64,000 bases of DNA from IMG/VR virus record IMGVR_UViG_3300020190_000023, positions 1-64,000 of that record. The stretch is one strand, 5' to 3'. The DNA comes from a virus. The position numbers and the translations under genes were made by a program. The notes below the pieces were generated by a model. That model was given only the letters and a program-made list of their open reading frames with translations. It searched no databases and had not been told where the DNA came from. How positions within the stretch are numbered: the stretch's first letter is position 1; each line of letters starts with the position of its first letter. Below are positions 1 through 10,324 of the stretch, in pieces.

Positions 1-2150
1 ACAGTTTTAGTAGGCGTGATAGATGGAGTTACAGTATTAGTTGGAGTTACAGTATTAGTAGGTGTATTAGTTGGAGTAATAGTATTAGTAGGTGTTACAG
101 TTTTAGTAGGCGTGATAGATGGAGTTACAGTATTAGTTGGAGTTACAGTATTAGTAGGTGTATTAGTTGGAGTAATAGTATTAGTAGGTGTTACAGTTTT
201 AGTAGGCGTGATAGATGGAGTTATAGTATTAGTCGGAGTTACAGTATTAGTCGGAGTTACAGTATTAGTAGGTGTATTAGTTGGTGTTTGTGTTATAGTT
301 GGAGTTTGAGTTCTTGTTGGTGTTAATGAAATAGTTGGAGTAATAGTATTAGTAGGTGTTATAGTTGGAGTTTGAGTTCTTGTTGGTGTTATGGTATTAG
401 TAGGTGTTATAGTCGGAGTTACAGTATTACTTGGTGTTTGTGTTATAGTTGGAGTTACAGTTTTAGTAGGCGTGATAGATGGAGTTTGAGTATTAGTCGG
501 AGTTACAGTATTAGTTGGTGTTATGGTATTAGTTGGAGTTACAGTTTTAGTAGGTGTGATAGATGGAGTTTGAGTATTAGTTGGAGTTATAGTATTAGTT
601 GGAGTTACAGTATTAGTTGGAGTTACAGTGTTAGTAGGTGTTACAGTTTTAGTAGGCGTGATAGATGGAGTTACAGTATTAGTTGGAGTAATAGTATTAG
701 TAGGTGTTATAGTTGGAGTTACAGTATTAGTTGGAGTAATAGTATTAGTAGGTGTTATAGTCGGAGTTACAGTATTAGTTGGAGTTACAGTATTAGTCGG
801 AGTTACAGTATTAGTAGGTGTTATAGTCGGAGTTACAGTATTAGTTGGAGTTACAGTATTAGTAGGTGTTATAGTCGGAGTTACAGTATTAGTTGGAGTT
901 ACAGTGTTAGTAGGTGTTATAGTTGGAGTTTGAGTTCTTGTTGGTGTTAATGAAATAGTTGGAGTAACTGTAGGGGTGACAGTATTAGTTGGTGTTTGTG
1001 TTATAGTCGGAGTTACAGTATTAGTAGGTGTATTAGTTGGAGTTACAGTATTAGTTGGAGTTACAGTATTAGTAGGTGTTACAGTATTAGTTGGAGTAAT
1101 AGTATTAGTAGGTGTTATAGTCGGAGTTACAGTATTAGTTGGAGTTATAGTATTAGTTGGAGTAATAGTATTAGTAGGTGTTATAGTCGGAGTTTGAGTT
1201 CTTGTTGGTGTTAATGAAATAGTTGGAGTAATAGTATTAGTAGGTGTTATAGTCGGAGTTACAGTATTAGATGGAGTTACAGTATTAGTTGGAGTTACAG
1301 TATTAGTAGGTGTTATAGTTGGAGTTTGAGTTCTTGTTGGTGTTAATGAAATAGTTGGAGTAATAGTATTAGTAGGTGTTACAGTTTTAGTAGGCGTGAT
1401 AGATGGAGTTACAGTATTAGTTGGAGTTATAGTATTAGTTGGAGTTACAGTATTAGTAGGTGTTATAGTCGGAGTTACAGTATTAGTTGGAGTTATAGTA
1501 TTAGTCGGAGTTACAGTATTAGTAGGTGTATTAGTTGGTGTTATGGTATTAGTTGGAGTTCTTGTAATTGTTGGGGTAATGGTATTAGTAGGTGTTATAG
1601 TCGGAGTTACAGTATTAGTTGGAGTTATAGTATTAGTCGGAGTTACAGTATTAGTAGGTGTATTAGTTGGTGTTATGGTATTAGTTGGAGTTCTTGTAAT
1701 TGTTGGGGTAATGGTATTAGTTGGGGTAACAGTGTTAGTTGGCGTTACCGTATTAGTCTGAGTAATTGTGTGTGTTGGTGTAATAGTTGGTGTTTGAGTT
1801 TTTGTTGGAGTTATAGTATTGGTAGGAGTATTAGTTGGTCTTACCGTATTAGTTGGTGTAATCGTTTGGGTTCTAGTTACAGTTGGGGTAACAGTTGAAG
1901 TTTTAGTGGGAGTAATAGTAGGAGTTGATGTTTTAGTAACTGTTGGAGTGACGGTATTAGTAGGTGTTATAGTAACTGTTGGAGTGACAGTTTCGGTTGG
2001 TGTAACTGTTGGCGTTGTAGTTGGGGTCGATGTTACAGTGGGTGTAACGGTTTCCGTTGGTGTAACTGTTGGCGTTGTAGTTGGGGTCGATGTTACAGTG
2101 GGTGTAACGGTTTCCGTTGGGGTGATGGTAGGTGTTACAGTAGGGGTTGG
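1..2150 (-). repeat. 18-bp coding tandem repeat array (Thr-Pro hexapeptides)
   Basis: The array is built from 18-bp units (on the plus strand, agttggagttacagtatt and variants), interspersed with 12-bp and longer variants. All preserve the minus-strand reading frame. Higher-order blocks recur, for example the block containing gttcttgttggtgttaatgaa near 310, 930, 1200 and 1330. Units near 1960-2150 are more diverged (GTDVTVGV-type shadow; TPTVTS and TPTETV on the coding strand). No spacer-repeat alternation is present, so this is not a CRISPR array. Confidence 0.9.
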
Positions 2151-2933
2151 TGAAGGACATGGATAAGTTGATTCACAATCAGAACATGAAGTAAACGATA
2201 TTGCATCGATGTAAACATACGCATTAGGTGAAAATGTTGGAGGTATTGAAGTAACACAACCATTAAAACCTGCACTTTCAACATAATAAACTCCACTCAA
2301 TGGATAATAACTAAGAGGAATTGTTGAGATAATAACAATATTTGACGGGTCACAACAATATTGGAAATATCCCACTAAAGGTACCAATGTTTTTGTTGGT
2401 GTAATTGTTGGTGTTGAGGTGTTAGTCGGTGTTTGTGTAGGAGTTAATGTCGGTGGTGGGGGAGGACACACTCCTCCAACACAAAAATCCCCTATTGTAA
2501 CAATAACTGAAGGGCTACTAACTGAAGGACTTTTACCACAAAAAGTTAATACCGTTTCAGGTGAAATAACAGTGTCTATATTATTACCACTACAATCAAT
2601 AAAAGAAATTGTATGTTCAATAACATCCTCATTATTAAACTCAAGACAATTACAATTAACTGTCATTGTTGGTGTTATTGTAGGGGTTAATGTTGGCGTT
2701 TGGCTAGGTAAAATACATGGGCATACCTGTAAACAAGGACATCCCTCAGAATCAATTAATCTTACAACAACTTCAGTTGCACCACTTAAAACGTTAGGTA
2801 ATGTAAATTGATAGGTTGGTGGTATAGGAACTGATGACGCAATTGGTACACACAATGATAATGTGATATCACATACCTCAATGTCGTAAGGACCTGTACC
2901 TGACGCACCAGTTATTTCTATTGATTGAATCAT
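1..2933 (-). CDS. Giant Thr-Pro-repeat adhesin/tail-fibre-like protein, C-terminus beyond window
   Basis: Reading left from the ATG at 2931-2933, the frame stays open for 977 codons and runs off the left edge with no stop. The first ~257 residues mix non-repetitive, Cys-containing segments ([25 protein letters not shown]) with short Thr-Pro linkers. From about residue 258 to the edge, nearly every second residue is Thr, in six-residue units such as [18 protein letters not shown] and TPTRTQ. It is the last gene of a leftward set with the two upstream Thr-Pro proteins (20 nt gap). I infer an extended fibre or stalk on the virion surface; there is no recognised catalytic domain. The plus-strand 'VLVGV' frames here are shadows. 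Confidence in the frame is high; function is a guess. Confidence 0.8.
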   Translation of the reverse strand, partial: MIQSIEITGASGTGPYDIEVCDITLSLCVPIASSVPIPPTYQFTLPNVLSGATEVVVRLIDSEGCPCLQVCPCILPSQTPTLTPTITPTMTVNCNCLEFNNEDVIEHTISFIDCSGNNIDTVISPETVLTFCGKSPSVSSPSVIVTIGDFCVGGVCPPPPPTLTPTQTPTNTSTPTITPTKTLVPLVGYFQYCCDPSNIVIISTIPLSYYPLSGVYYVESAGFNGCVTSIPPTFSPNAYVYIDAISFTSCSDCESTYPCPSPTPTVTPTITPTETVTPTVTSTPTTTPTVTPTETVTPTVTSTPTTTPTVTPTETVTPTVTITPTNTVTPTVTKTSTPTITPTKTSTVTPTVTRTQTITPTNTVRPTNTPTNTITPTKTQTPTITPTHTITQTNTVTPTNTVTPTNTITPTITRTPTNTITPTNTPTNTVTPTNTITPTNTVTPTITPTNTITPTITRTPTNTITPTNTPTNTVTPTNTITPTNTVTPTITPTNTVTPTNTITPTNTVTPSITPTKTVTPTNTITPTISLTPTRTQTPTITPTNTVTPTNTVTPSNTVTPTITPTNTITPTISLTPTRTQTPTITPTNTITPTNTITPTNTVTPTITPTNTITPTNTVTPTNTVTPTNTVTPTNTPTNTVTPTITQTPTNTVTPTVTPTISLTPTRTQTPTITPTNTVTPTNTVTPTITPTNTVTPTNTVTPTITPTNTVTPTNTVTPTNTVTPTITPTNTITPTNTVTPTITPTNTITPTNTVTPSITPTKTVTPTNTVTPTNTVTPTNTITPTNTQTPSITPTKTVTPTNTITPTNTVTPTNTQTPSITPTKTVTPTITQTPSNTVTPTITPTNTITPTRTQTPTITPTNTITPTISLTPTRTQTPTITQTPTNTPTNTVTPTNTVTPTNTITPSITPTKTVTPTNTITPTNTPTNTVTPTNTVTPSITPTKTVTPTNTITPTNTPTNTVTPTNTVTPSITPTKT

Positions 2934-2953
2934 TTAATAATATATATTTATCG

Positions 2954-3517
2954 TTATTCACAATCTTCAGGAATAATATAATTATTATCTTCAGAAATTA
3001 TAGGATTACCCGATTCACTCGTGATATAATAAGTAATAAGTGTTGGTGTTGGAGTTAATGTAGGCGTTTGAGTATTAGTAGGTGTTGGAGTTTTAGTTGG
3101 GAATGGTGTTATACACGGGTCCCAACTTGGTGTAGGTGTTGGAGATGATTTAGGTGTTTTAGTTGGTGTAACACTTTTAGTTGGTGTTGGTGTAATAAAT
3201 TTACAAGGGTCAATAGTTTGAGTTGGTGTTTGGGTAGGAGTTGGTGTTGGTGTGGGGGTTTTTGTAGTTGTGTTACTAGGTGTTGGAGTTGGAGTTGGTG
3301 CAGGAACGTTTAAATAATAAGTACAACTTTCCTCAACAAGGAAAATAGTGTAATCACCATATGGTTTTAAAGGAGGAACTAATAAAGAAGGGTCGAATTC
3401 AAAAGGTAATGTAATATTACCCAAATTAATGACTTTGTTAGACCCCGATGGTTTAAATAACACATTCGCCAATTCACCATCGTAATTTATACTTTTTATT
3501 ACTATAATTTCACTCAT
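2954..3517 (-). CDS. Small Thr-Pro-rich virion-associated protein
   Basis: This 187-residue protein has a ~70-residue non-repetitive N-terminal domain ([18 protein letters not shown]...). Thr-Pro linkers around residues 74-100, 108-132 and 140-162 follow, broken by short Cys-containing inserts ([14 protein letters not shown]). Its start codon overlaps the stop of the upstream 949-residue gene in a TAATG arrangement, which indicates translational coupling. It shares its linker style with both neighbours, so the three probably form one fibre or adhesin module. No known family was recognised. Confidence 0.75.
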   Translation of the reverse strand: MSEIIVIKSINYDGELANVLFKPSGSNKVINLGNITLPFEFDPSLLVPPLKPYGDYTIFLVEESCTYYLNVPAPTPTPTPSNTTTKTPTPTPTPTQTPTQTIDPCKFITPTPTKSVTPTKTPKSSPTPTPSWDPCITPFPTKTPTPTNTQTPTLTPTPTLITYYITSESGNPIISEDNNYIIPEDCE

Positions 3518-6366
3518 TAGTTAGACCTTTTTTCTATAGCTAAACAAACTTCACCGTTTTGTCTAATAAGTTTATTCATATCATTAAAAGAAATAAAGGC
3601 ATGTCCTTGTTTACCCCAAGAACGACCCCAACTATTTTTAATTCTAAATTGTTTTTTAATTGTATCAACACCATTGATAACATAGGCATGACCTCCAATC
3701 TTGAAACCCGAAACTTTCATTAAACCATTAATATTAGGTCTATTCATCGATGAGTACCAATTAGTACCGACAACAACAGGTCCTTTAGTTAATACAGTCG
3801 ATATTAAAACGTTTATATCATAAGTCCATAAATATTGCTCAATTCTACCAATACTCTTTAAATATTTGGCCCCCGCTCTAACAGAAGTTCCTTTATAATT
3901 TTCACCAGGCCACTCATCTATTTTTTGAGCTTCTTTATAAATAATTGTTGGGTGAACTATTGGAGCGATACCGCTATGTTTGATTGGCCCGTCCTCGACC
4001 CAATGAGCCCAAGCGTAACCAACACATTCAGAAGTTTTTCCTTGGTCTCCCCACCATTCATCGGACTCCCAATACATTGTAGTTGGTTTATTAGGAGTTA
4101 ATTTTAACTTCCTTTCAATCAAATAATTTTTATCTCTTAAATCCTCAATATATAATCTACCTAAAGGTTCGTTACCAAATGGGTCTTCAGTTGTTGTGGT
4201 TGGAGTATCTGCAGAAAGTATATAAGTAATGTCGTCAGGTTTACATATTGTTGTTGAACAATTAGGACAATCTGGATTAAACATATTAAATTTACTTACA
4301 AGTAATTTAAAATTGTGTTTAACTTCAGGTGCCGATAATGGTTCTACATACATTCTAAATTGTGAGATTCCTCCATCAAAAGTACCTGCAAAATTTTGTT
4401 CGATTAAAATATTAGTAGTTAACCCATTGAATGTTGTTGCCGTTAAATCATTAGTTGGAAAACACTCAGGGTCTTGGATATAGGGTCCATTAGGAATTGT
4501 TGTTGAGGAGAAGGTTAAGTTTTCTCTAAGCCCTTGTGTTCCTCCGCCCCATGAGATATTAAATGGTACACCAACCTGTTTTTCTTTATCAGTATTTAGA
4601 GCTCTTGGTATAATTTCCTCAAAATCCTCGATAGTGTGAAATATCTTACCATTAATGTAGATTTTTAATCTACCCTTTCTCATTTTACCCTCAATTAACC
4701 ATTTTTCATTTAAATTGATGATATCCATTTTTTCAGCAACTTTACCATTTTCTTTTGTGTAAGGAGTACTAATTAATGAGGTTGTATTATTTGCTAAAGA
4801 TTCTAAATAAACTTGTTTAGTTATATCACCTAATCCACCACGATATTTTAAATCACAGTAATCGAACCAAGTATATCTTTCCCAAACAACATTAACTTGG
4901 AACCAATGTTCTTCATTTAACCAAGCAGGATTTTCTTTTTCACATCTTGGGTATATTGGTGGTGTACATATATCAGTTATAGTATATCCCGTTGAGTATG
5001 TGATTCCACTAGTAGAACACTCTCCTGAAGTTGTACAATCACCTGTAAATCTTAAAAATCTAACACCTATTTTTGGGTTTTTAGGGTCTCCACATAATCT
5101 TAATGAAAAAGCATTTGACATTGAGTCGTATAATGGGTCCTTTTCACAAGTGTCCTCAATAGAAGAAAAACCTTCAGGTTTACAATCTAAACAGTCATCG
5201 CAAGTATCACACTTAGTACATGTAGGTGTACAAGTAGGGGTAACAATACAATTATTACTTGTTGGGGTTGGTGTAGGACTTTGAGTTGGGGTTGGGGTGG
5301 GTGTTGTTGGGCAAATGTGTGTTTGACATTCCCACCCACAATTCTCACATTGTGGTTTGTCGCAACCACACCCGCATGATAACTGTTTTGTCTTTAAACC
5401 ACCACATGTATCACAACCATAATTAACTCTAGGGTCATGTTTACCATCCTTAGACCTTGGCGGGTATACATATATACATCTACTATTCTTTATTGTTAAA
5501 TCACAACATGCGCATGTACTTAAACCCGTTAAAGGAGTTGTTACTCGAGTATAACCTGTAAAACAATCAGGAGTACCATCCGCATGATGATAAAACTTAT
5601 TCTCGGCTCTAGTACCAAAATAAAAAAATGTATTTTTATTATTTGGGTATATCCCATTTAATGTTGTCTCGCCAGGTCCTAGTACATATTCATTAAATAA
5701 TCTCGGTTTAAGAATCATTTCGACCGACCACCCTTTGGTCATCCTTTCAGGAAAAATTTCATAATCATAACCATGAAGTTTATAAAACCCTTGATAAAAC
5801 CCTCCATATAATTCGTGGTATCTACCGATTACAGGGTCGTTTTTACTAACGACTTCATATAATACGGTATTATTAAAACCAGAAAATCTTACATTTGGAG
5901 TATTTGTATACCCCGTTACTTGGAACATTTTGAATCTTCTATCAAAACTTAACCTATCAAATTTTAAAAAATCTGAAAATAAACCTTTAGTAAATGTTAT
6001 GGTTTGACCTGTCATTTTATTTACTAAACCGTTATCAATTCCTGTTAAACCTATATCACATGAAGTTTCTGCAGTAAAACATTTCAAATCTAATTTATCA
6101 GGGTTGTAATAATTTTGAGAAACAAAAATATTGTTATTGTTATAATTTTTATATGTTAAATTTAAATTTTGGACGGTATCAATATTATTTATGTCAATAT
6201 TGATTGGTAGTTTATTACCATATGTTTGAGCGATTAAATAAGGTGAGAAAACAACCTCCTGATTAAAATCTGTTTCATCAGATGTTAGGGACATATCATA
6301 ACTATCCAAATAAAGTTTTGGGTATAGGTTGTTCCTTACATATTGATTTATATTTTGACTCGACAT
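3517..6366 (-). CDS. Tail/adhesin-like protein with C-terminal papain-like cysteine protease domain
   Basis: The protein has 949 residues. The N-terminal ~650 residues resemble lectin/LamG-like virion proteins (WSVEMILK near 213; a second beta-rich segment after residue 600). A very Cys-rich segment lies at ~285-396 ([17 protein letters not shown]), with a Thr-Pro linker at ~354-369. The last ~180 residues match the peptidase C1 (papain) fold. [12 protein letters not shown] provides the oxyanion Gln and nucleophile Cys, GGHAYVI the His, and KNSWGRSWG the Asn. No classic inhibitory propeptide is visible. It is the first gene of the leftward module, with an ATATTTAT-like box at 6377-6384. A protease on a fibre-like protein could act in maturation or on host-surface protein; that is inference. 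Confidence 0.8.
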   Translation of the reverse strand: MSSQNINQYVRNNLYPKLYLDSYDMSLTSDETDFNQEVVFSPYLIAQTYGNKLPINIDINNIDTVQNLNLTYKNYNNNNIFVSQNYYNPDKLDLKCFTAETSCDIGLTGIDNGLVNKMTGQTITFTKGLFSDFLKFDRLSFDRRFKMFQVTGYTNTPNVRFSGFNNTVLYEVVSKNDPVIGRYHELYGGFYQGFYKLHGYDYEIFPERMTKGWSVEMILKPRLFNEYVLGPGETTLNGIYPNNKNTFFYFGTRAENKFYHHADGTPDCFTGYTRVTTPLTGLSTCACCDLTIKNSRCIYVYPPRSKDGKHDPRVNYGCDTCGGLKTKQLSCGCGCDKPQCENCGWECQTHICPTTPTPTPTQSPTPTPTSNNCIVTPTCTPTCTKCDTCDDCLDCKPEGFSSIEDTCEKDPLYDSMSNAFSLRLCGDPKNPKIGVRFLRFTGDCTTSGECSTSGITYSTGYTITDICTPPIYPRCEKENPAWLNEEHWFQVNVVWERYTWFDYCDLKYRGGLGDITKQVYLESLANNTTSLISTPYTKENGKVAEKMDIINLNEKWLIEGKMRKGRLKIYINGKIFHTIEDFEEIIPRALNTDKEKQVGVPFNISWGGGTQGLRENLTFSSTTIPNGPYIQDPECFPTNDLTATTFNGLTTNILIEQNFAGTFDGGISQFRMYVEPLSAPEVKHNFKLLVSKFNMFNPDCPNCSTTICKPDDITYILSADTPTTTTEDPFGNEPLGRLYIEDLRDKNYLIERKLKLTPNKPTTMYWESDEWWGDQGKTSECVGYAWAHWVEDGPIKHSGIAPIVHPTIIYKEAQKIDEWPGENYKGTSVRAGAKYLKSIGRIEQYLWTYDINVLISTVLTKGPVVVGTNWYSSMNRPNINGLMKVSGFKIGGHAYVINGVDTIKKQFRIKNSWGRSWGKQGHAFISFNDMNKLIRQNGEVCLAIEKRSN

Positions 6367-6376
6367 CTTTTTTTAT

Positions 6377-6384
6377 GATAAATA
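6377..6384 (-). promoter_or_regulatory. Putative late promoter box (TATTTATC) for the adhesin operon
   Basis: The box lies 11 nt upstream of the 6366 start codon, back to back with the plus-strand box at 6398. Confidence 0.45.
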
Positions 6385-6397
6385 CATTAAAACGAAG

Positions 6398-6405
6398 TAT
6401 TTATT
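6398..6405 (+). promoter_or_regulatory. Putative late promoter box (TATTTATT) for the 6418 operon
   Basis: The box ends 12 nt before the ATG at 6418. It forms a divergent pair with 6377-6384 in a 51-bp intergenic gap. Confidence 0.45.
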
Positions 6406-6417
6406 GATAAAAAAGTC

Positions 6418-7251
6418 ATGATTAATTTTAATAAAGAATACTTTAATAATAATTGTTATTTTTTCCTTAAAGATAAAGGTGATAAAATTTCCCTATATTA
6501 TTCTGTTGCGGAAACTTTATCCGAATCTAGAAAAACCGATAACAAAAAAGACTTCAATAAAAAAGATGAGAAAAAAGTTAAATCAATTGTCCAAAAATTT
6601 TTAACCAAGAAAGAAAAAGTTAAAAAGAAGGATATTGAAAAAGAACTTGATGATGTTAGTGATACTAAAGAAATAAATGAATTAATAGGTTCTGACGGTA
6701 CCTTTAGAGACTCAAGTATTCCATTTATTAATATGTACTTACACCCAAAGAAGACAATGGACCAAACTATTGTTGCCACAAGACAAACCAATGACCCTGT
6801 AACTAGAGGTTATAGAGTTTATTACGGTGAAAGTGAAGAAAAGGATGGAGATATTGTTAAAGAGATTGATTTTTCAGATGCCTTTGGTTATGAAGAAACT
6901 AAAGATATGGATTTTATCGAATCAGTAAAAACTCTTAAAGATATGGGTGTTGATAACCCTGTTGAGAGGACTAATGACTTTGGTAAATTAAAAGGTCAAA
7001 AAAGAAAAAAGGGTAAACTTAAACAACGTTTAGTTGAGAAGGGTTCTTTAGAAGAGGCACAAAAACAAAGAATGATTAAAATGGTTGAGGATATGTTATC
7101 TAAAAAGGATAGTGATTATTCTGACGTTGTTAGAAAAGATTCCCCTGTTAGTAAAATATTAGTTAAAAACTTACAATCAATTAAAAAAATTGCCGACAAA
7201 GAAGGTATAAGTATTAATAAACTTATAAGTATTTTAAAAACCAGTGAATAA
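6418..7251 (+). CDS. Unknown charged protein, first gene of plus-strand block
   Basis: This 277-residue protein is not recognised. A Lys/Glu/Asp-rich stretch lies at ~35-80. It is followed by a better-ordered middle (FRDSSIPFINMYLHPKK, TRGYRVYYGESEEKDGD) and a basic C-terminal half with KGQKRKKGKLKQRL. The C-terminal ~30 residues look helical (LQSIKKIADKEGISINKLISIL). It overlaps the next gene's GTG start by 8 nt. Position at the head of a run of small genes between adhesins and glycosyltransferases suggests a virion or assembly role, but this is unproven. Confidence 0.7.
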   Translation: MINFNKEYFNNNCYFFLKDKGDKISLYYSVAETLSESRKTDNKKDFNKKDEKKVKSIVQKFLTKKEKVKKKDIEKELDDVSDTKEINELIGSDGTFRDSSIPFINMYLHPKKTMDQTIVATRQTNDPVTRGYRVYYGESEEKDGDIVKEIDFSDAFGYEETKDMDFIESVKTLKDMGVDNPVERTNDFGKLKGQKRKKGKLKQRLVEKGSLEEAQKQRMIKMVEDMLSKKDSDYSDVVRKDSPVSKILVKNLQSIKKIADKEGISINKLISILKTSE

Positions 7252-7714
7252 AGATTTATACGGAAATAAAGTCCAATTACCTGAAGATGTTATGACCTAT
7301 TTAAAACAATGTCATGACGCAGCTCAAGGTGCGGATGAAAACACCGAAGGTTTTAGAAGAAATAAAGAACTTAGAGATAATGGTGAAATTTCATACCAAC
7401 AACTAAAAAGAATGAAAAATTGGTTTGATTCATTCAATGGAAGAGAAAACGATTTACCATTTATATTAAATGGAGGTCATTATGTTAGAAATTGGGTTGA
7501 TAATACCCTAACATCAATGAGGGATGGTGTACATAGTTTAAAACAAAATAGGTCTGAAGTTCTTCCTAACCAATTTATAGACCCACATGAAAAAAATGGA
7601 ATAAACAATTTAAATAGACCATCAAAAAGTCATAGTAGTAACACCGAATATTATAATTTGGAGGTTACCGAAAGCCTAAAACGCATAAACGACTTAATTA
7701 AAAAAATAATTTAA
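7244..7714 (+). CDS. Unknown protein, GTG start
   Basis: A 156-residue protein that starts with GTG inside the end of the previous gene. It reads MNKDLYGNKVQLPEDV and contains FRRNKELRDNGEISYQQLKRMKNWFD, a helical Lys/Arg-rich segment. The C-terminus (EVTESLKRINDLIKKII) is an amphipathic helix like those seen on several other proteins in this genome. No family was recognised. Confidence 0.65.
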   Translation: MNKDLYGNKVQLPEDVMTYLKQCHDAAQGADENTEGFRRNKELRDNGEISYQQLKRMKNWFDSFNGRENDLPFILNGGHYVRNWVDNTLTSMRDGVHSLKQNRSEVLPNQFIDPHEKNGINNLNRPSKSHSSNTEYYNLEVTESLKRINDLIKKII

Positions 7715-7716
7715 AA

Positions 7717-8013
7717 ATGGCAGTAAATGAACCTTTAAATTTTGAACAACCTAAAAATGAGTTAAGTTCAATAGCTGAGGCGGAAAGAGCTAAATTATTA
7801 CCTAAAAATGATTTTAAAAAGACCGCAAATGAATACTCAAGTGTTAATCCTGATGCTTTAGCCGATGGTGATGAGCAAGGTAAAGGTACGGGAGGATTTT
7901 TAGATGTTTATAACCAAGGAGCAGGAGCAATCCAAGATATTTTGGAAAGAAAAGCTGAAATAGTTATTAACGAATATCAACCTAACAAACCATACACAAC
8001 ACCATCCGCGTAA
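7717..8013 (+). CDS. Unknown small protein
   Basis: This 98-residue protein is Ala/Glu/Asn-rich with no hydrophobic segment. It contains DEQGKGTGGFLDVYNQGAGA. The ATG follows the previous stop by 2 nt and the stop overlaps the next start (TAATG), so it is clearly part of the operon. Confidence 0.6.
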   Translation: MAVNEPLNFEQPKNELSSIAEAERAKLLPKNDFKKTANEYSSVNPDALADGDEQGKGTGGFLDVYNQGAGAIQDILERKAEIVINEYQPNKPYTTPSA

Positions 8014-8414
8014 TGAAACTTTACAACATAACTAAATCACTTATTTTAGAAGTAGCTTCTGTCGAGTCTATAATAGATTCTATTAAGAAAAAACAAAAAA
8101 TAGTAATTTATTATGATGGTGACGAGCCAGGTGGTAGGGGATTACGTGTTATTGAACCTGTTTGTTTTGGTTACAGTAAAGCGGATAACCCTGTTTTAAG
8201 AGCTTGGGATGAAGAAGGTTCTTCACACACAGGATATAAAGGTGAACAACCATTACCTGGGTGGAGACTTTTTAGACTTGATAAAATTTTATCATTTAAA
8301 CCGACCGCTGAAAATTTTAACACACCAAAACCTGGTTATAATCCAAGAGGTGATAGAAGTATGAAAAGAGTAGTGATTAACGCGGTCTTTAATAATGAAG
8401 AAGAAAACATTTAA
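8013..8414 (+). CDS. WYL-domain-like small protein
   Basis: The protein has 133 residues. Residues ~18-95 have the pattern of a WYL ligand-binding domain: an initial helix (SIIDSIKKKQKIVIYYDG), a strand with RVIEPVCFGY, then LRAWDEEGSS and WRLFRLDKILSFKP. There is no DNA-binding domain as in bacterial WYL regulators, so this is a stand-alone domain. The N-terminal ITKSLILEVASVES resembles the short leaders on other proteins here. The family assignment is moderate. Confidence 0.55.
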   Translation: MKLYNITKSLILEVASVESIIDSIKKKQKIVIYYDGDEPGGRGLRVIEPVCFGYSKADNPVLRAWDEEGSSHTGYKGEQPLPGWRLFRLDKILSFKPTAENFNTPKPGYNPRGDRSMKRVVINAVFNNEEENI

Positions 8415-8416
8415 AT

Positions 8417-9010
8417 ATGACAAACGAAAATGATTTATTACAAAAATTAATGATATCCAAAAAAATGATGGATATTCATAATCAAATGCCGAGAAGTGGT
8501 CAAAATGTACCATTGGCAAATTACAACATTCCCAATACTGAAAATTTTGATAATCCTAAAGCTAATTACAACATTCCACAAGAATTTATGATGGAACAAT
8601 CAAAACCAATTTATAATACCGAAACACCTACGGTAGATAGAATTATGGGGTCTAAATTACCAGATGAAATAAAACAACTTATGATAGAATATCCAATTGC
8701 ACAACCTAATGGTATGTCAGGTCCCACTTTATCAAATGAGTTAGTTGAGAAAGCTACGAGGTTAATGAATTCTAATGGTAATGTCATAAATGAGACAAAT
8801 CCTAAAAGACAACAAACTAATCCAAATCAAATTAGTAGTTCACTTACCGCAAAACAAATTAAAGATATTGTGAGAGAAACTGTTGAAGAAGTTTTATCTG
8901 AAAACGGTTTGTTGACCGAATCAACCCAAAAATCAAATGAGCTTTTCCAATTTAAAGTTGGAAAACACATTTTTGAAGGTAAGGTAACCAAAATTAAAAA
9001 AGTACAATAA
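8417..9010 (+). CDS. Unknown protein, last gene before terminator
   Basis: A 197-residue, Asn/Gln/Pro-rich protein. The N-terminal part repeats short ANYNIP motifs (residues ~34 and ~50), suggesting disorder. A helix near 150-170 (AKQIKDIVRETVEEVLSENG) precedes a compact C-terminal strand region (FQFKVGKHIFEGKVTKIKK). It could be a small structural or assembly factor. A terminator follows directly. Confidence 0.6.
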   Translation: MTNENDLLQKLMISKKMMDIHNQMPRSGQNVPLANYNIPNTENFDNPKANYNIPQEFMMEQSKPIYNTETPTVDRIMGSKLPDEIKQLMIEYPIAQPNGMSGPTLSNELVEKATRLMNSNGNVINETNPKRQQTNPNQISSSLTAKQIKDIVRETVEEVLSENGLLTESTQKSNELFQFKVGKHIFEGKVTKIKKVQ

Positions 9011-9014
9011 CTTG

Positions 9015-9042
9015 AACCCCGTCAATCGATGGGGTTTTTTAT
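9015..9042 (+). terminator. Intrinsic terminator
   Basis: AACCCC and GGGGTT arms enclose a 10-nt loop and are followed by a T tract. The structure lies immediately after the stop at 9010. Confidence 0.8.
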
Positions 9043-9103
9043 TTATTATTATATTGATAATGTCTGTTTATCTGACTATATTTTCTATGTTATATATAAA
9101 AAT

Positions 9104-10321
9104 ATGTCAGAAAAAATTAAAGTTTTAGTATTACCATCAGACCGTACAGGTGTTGGTAAATTTAGGTCGATTGACCCCCATATAATGTTACAAAACATGT
9201 ATAATGATGATTTTCATGTCGATATCGATTATGAACCAAGAATTAGTGACCCCAATTATTGGAAGAAGTACCAAATAGTCCATGTACATAGAAACATTGG
9301 TCAAAATTACGACTCCTGTCCTGCGATAATTAGAAATTTAAAATCAATGGGTATTGTTGTAGTAGTTGATATTGATGATTATTGGTTACCGACAAAAGAA
9401 CATCCTATCCATAGTATTATTTTACAAGAAAAAATACATGAAAAAATTGTTGCTAATCTAAAAGAAGCTAGTTATGTTACAACAACTACTGAAATATTTG
9501 CAAATGAAATACGTAAATTTAACAAAAACGTAATTGTTTTACCAAATGCAGTGGACCCAAATGAACCTCAGTTTAAAGAACCAACATTAGAATCTGATAG
9601 AATTAGAGTTGGTTGGTTAGGTGGTTCTTCCCACTTACATGATTTAAAGTTATTAGATGGATTTGTAACAAAAAACAGTTCATTAAAAAATAACATACAA
9701 TATGTTTTATGTGGTTTCGATACTAGAGGTCATATAACAGAAATTAACAAACAAACGGGAGAAAAAAAACAAAGACCAATTAGACCTGAAGAAACTGTTT
9801 GGGCTCGTTATGAAGAAATATTTACAGATAAATATAGTATTATCGATGAAGACTATAAAAAATATCTAACGTTGTATGAGGAAAAAAATTATATGACTGA
9901 TAAGTCATTACCTTATGTTAGAGTATGGACAAGACCTGTAACACAATATGCCTCTAACTACTCTAAGTTTGACATATCTTTAGCTCCAATCAAAAACCAC
10001 ATATTCAATAGAATGAAATCTCAATTAAAAGTGATTGAGGCGGGATTTTATAAAAAGGCATTAATCGCTTCCGAAATAGGACCTTACACTATAGACCTTA
10101 AACATTGTCTAAAAAATGGTGAGTTTGTTGATGGTAATGCTATGTTAGTTAATGAAAATAGAAATCATAGTGATTGGCATAAATTCATTAAAAAATTATT
10201 ACAAAATCCAAACCTAATGACAGATATGGGTGAAAGACTATATGAAACTGTTAAAGACAAATACAATTTGCAAAATGTTACTACTTTGCGAAAAGAATTT
10301 TACAAATCACTAATTAAATAA
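9104..10321 (+). CDS. GT-B fold glycosyltransferase
   Basis: I start this protein (405 residues) at the ATG of MSEKIKVLVLPSD. An in-frame ATG at 9029 lies inside the terminator stem and would add 25 unrelated residues. The two-domain GT-B (GT4-like) pattern is visible: an N-terminal Rossmann part (HVHRNIGQ, VVVDIDDYW, a linker PNAVDP) and a C-terminal part opening with RVGWLGGSS. KVIEAGFYKKALIASEIGPY corresponds to the nucleotide-sugar site. It is the first of several glycosyltransferases between here and 18 kb; target (virion protein, DNA or host glycan) is unknown. Confidence 0.8.
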   Translation: MSEKIKVLVLPSDRTGVGKFRSIDPHIMLQNMYNDDFHVDIDYEPRISDPNYWKKYQIVHVHRNIGQNYDSCPAIIRNLKSMGIVVVVDIDDYWLPTKEHPIHSIILQEKIHEKIVANLKEASYVTTTTEIFANEIRKFNKNVIVLPNAVDPNEPQFKEPTLESDRIRVGWLGGSSHLHDLKLLDGFVTKNSSLKNNIQYVLCGFDTRGHITEINKQTGEKKQRPIRPEETVWARYEEIFTDKYSIIDEDYKKYLTLYEEKNYMTDKSLPYVRVWTRPVTQYASNYSKFDISLAPIKNHIFNRMKSQLKVIEAGFYKKALIASEIGPYTIDLKHCLKNGEFVDGNAMLVNENRNHSDWHKFIKKLLQNPNLMTDMGERLYETVKDKYNLQNVTTLRKEFYKSLIK

Positions 10322-10324
10322 GTT

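Noticed and set aside
1-2150. Tandem repeat as a possible CRISPR array.
   Set aside because: Units are adjacent and coding, with no unique spacers of constant length.
16-2166. Several plus-strand frames of VLVGV-type repeats at the left edge.
   Set aside because: They are the antisense shadow of the Thr-Pro repeat; the minus-strand frame is longer, continuous, and has a normal N-terminal domain and operon context.
9029-9103. Upstream ATG start for the 9104 glycosyltransferase.
   Set aside because: It lies in the second arm of the 9015-9042 terminator and would add a hydrophobic, AT-biased extension unrelated to GT-B enzymes.
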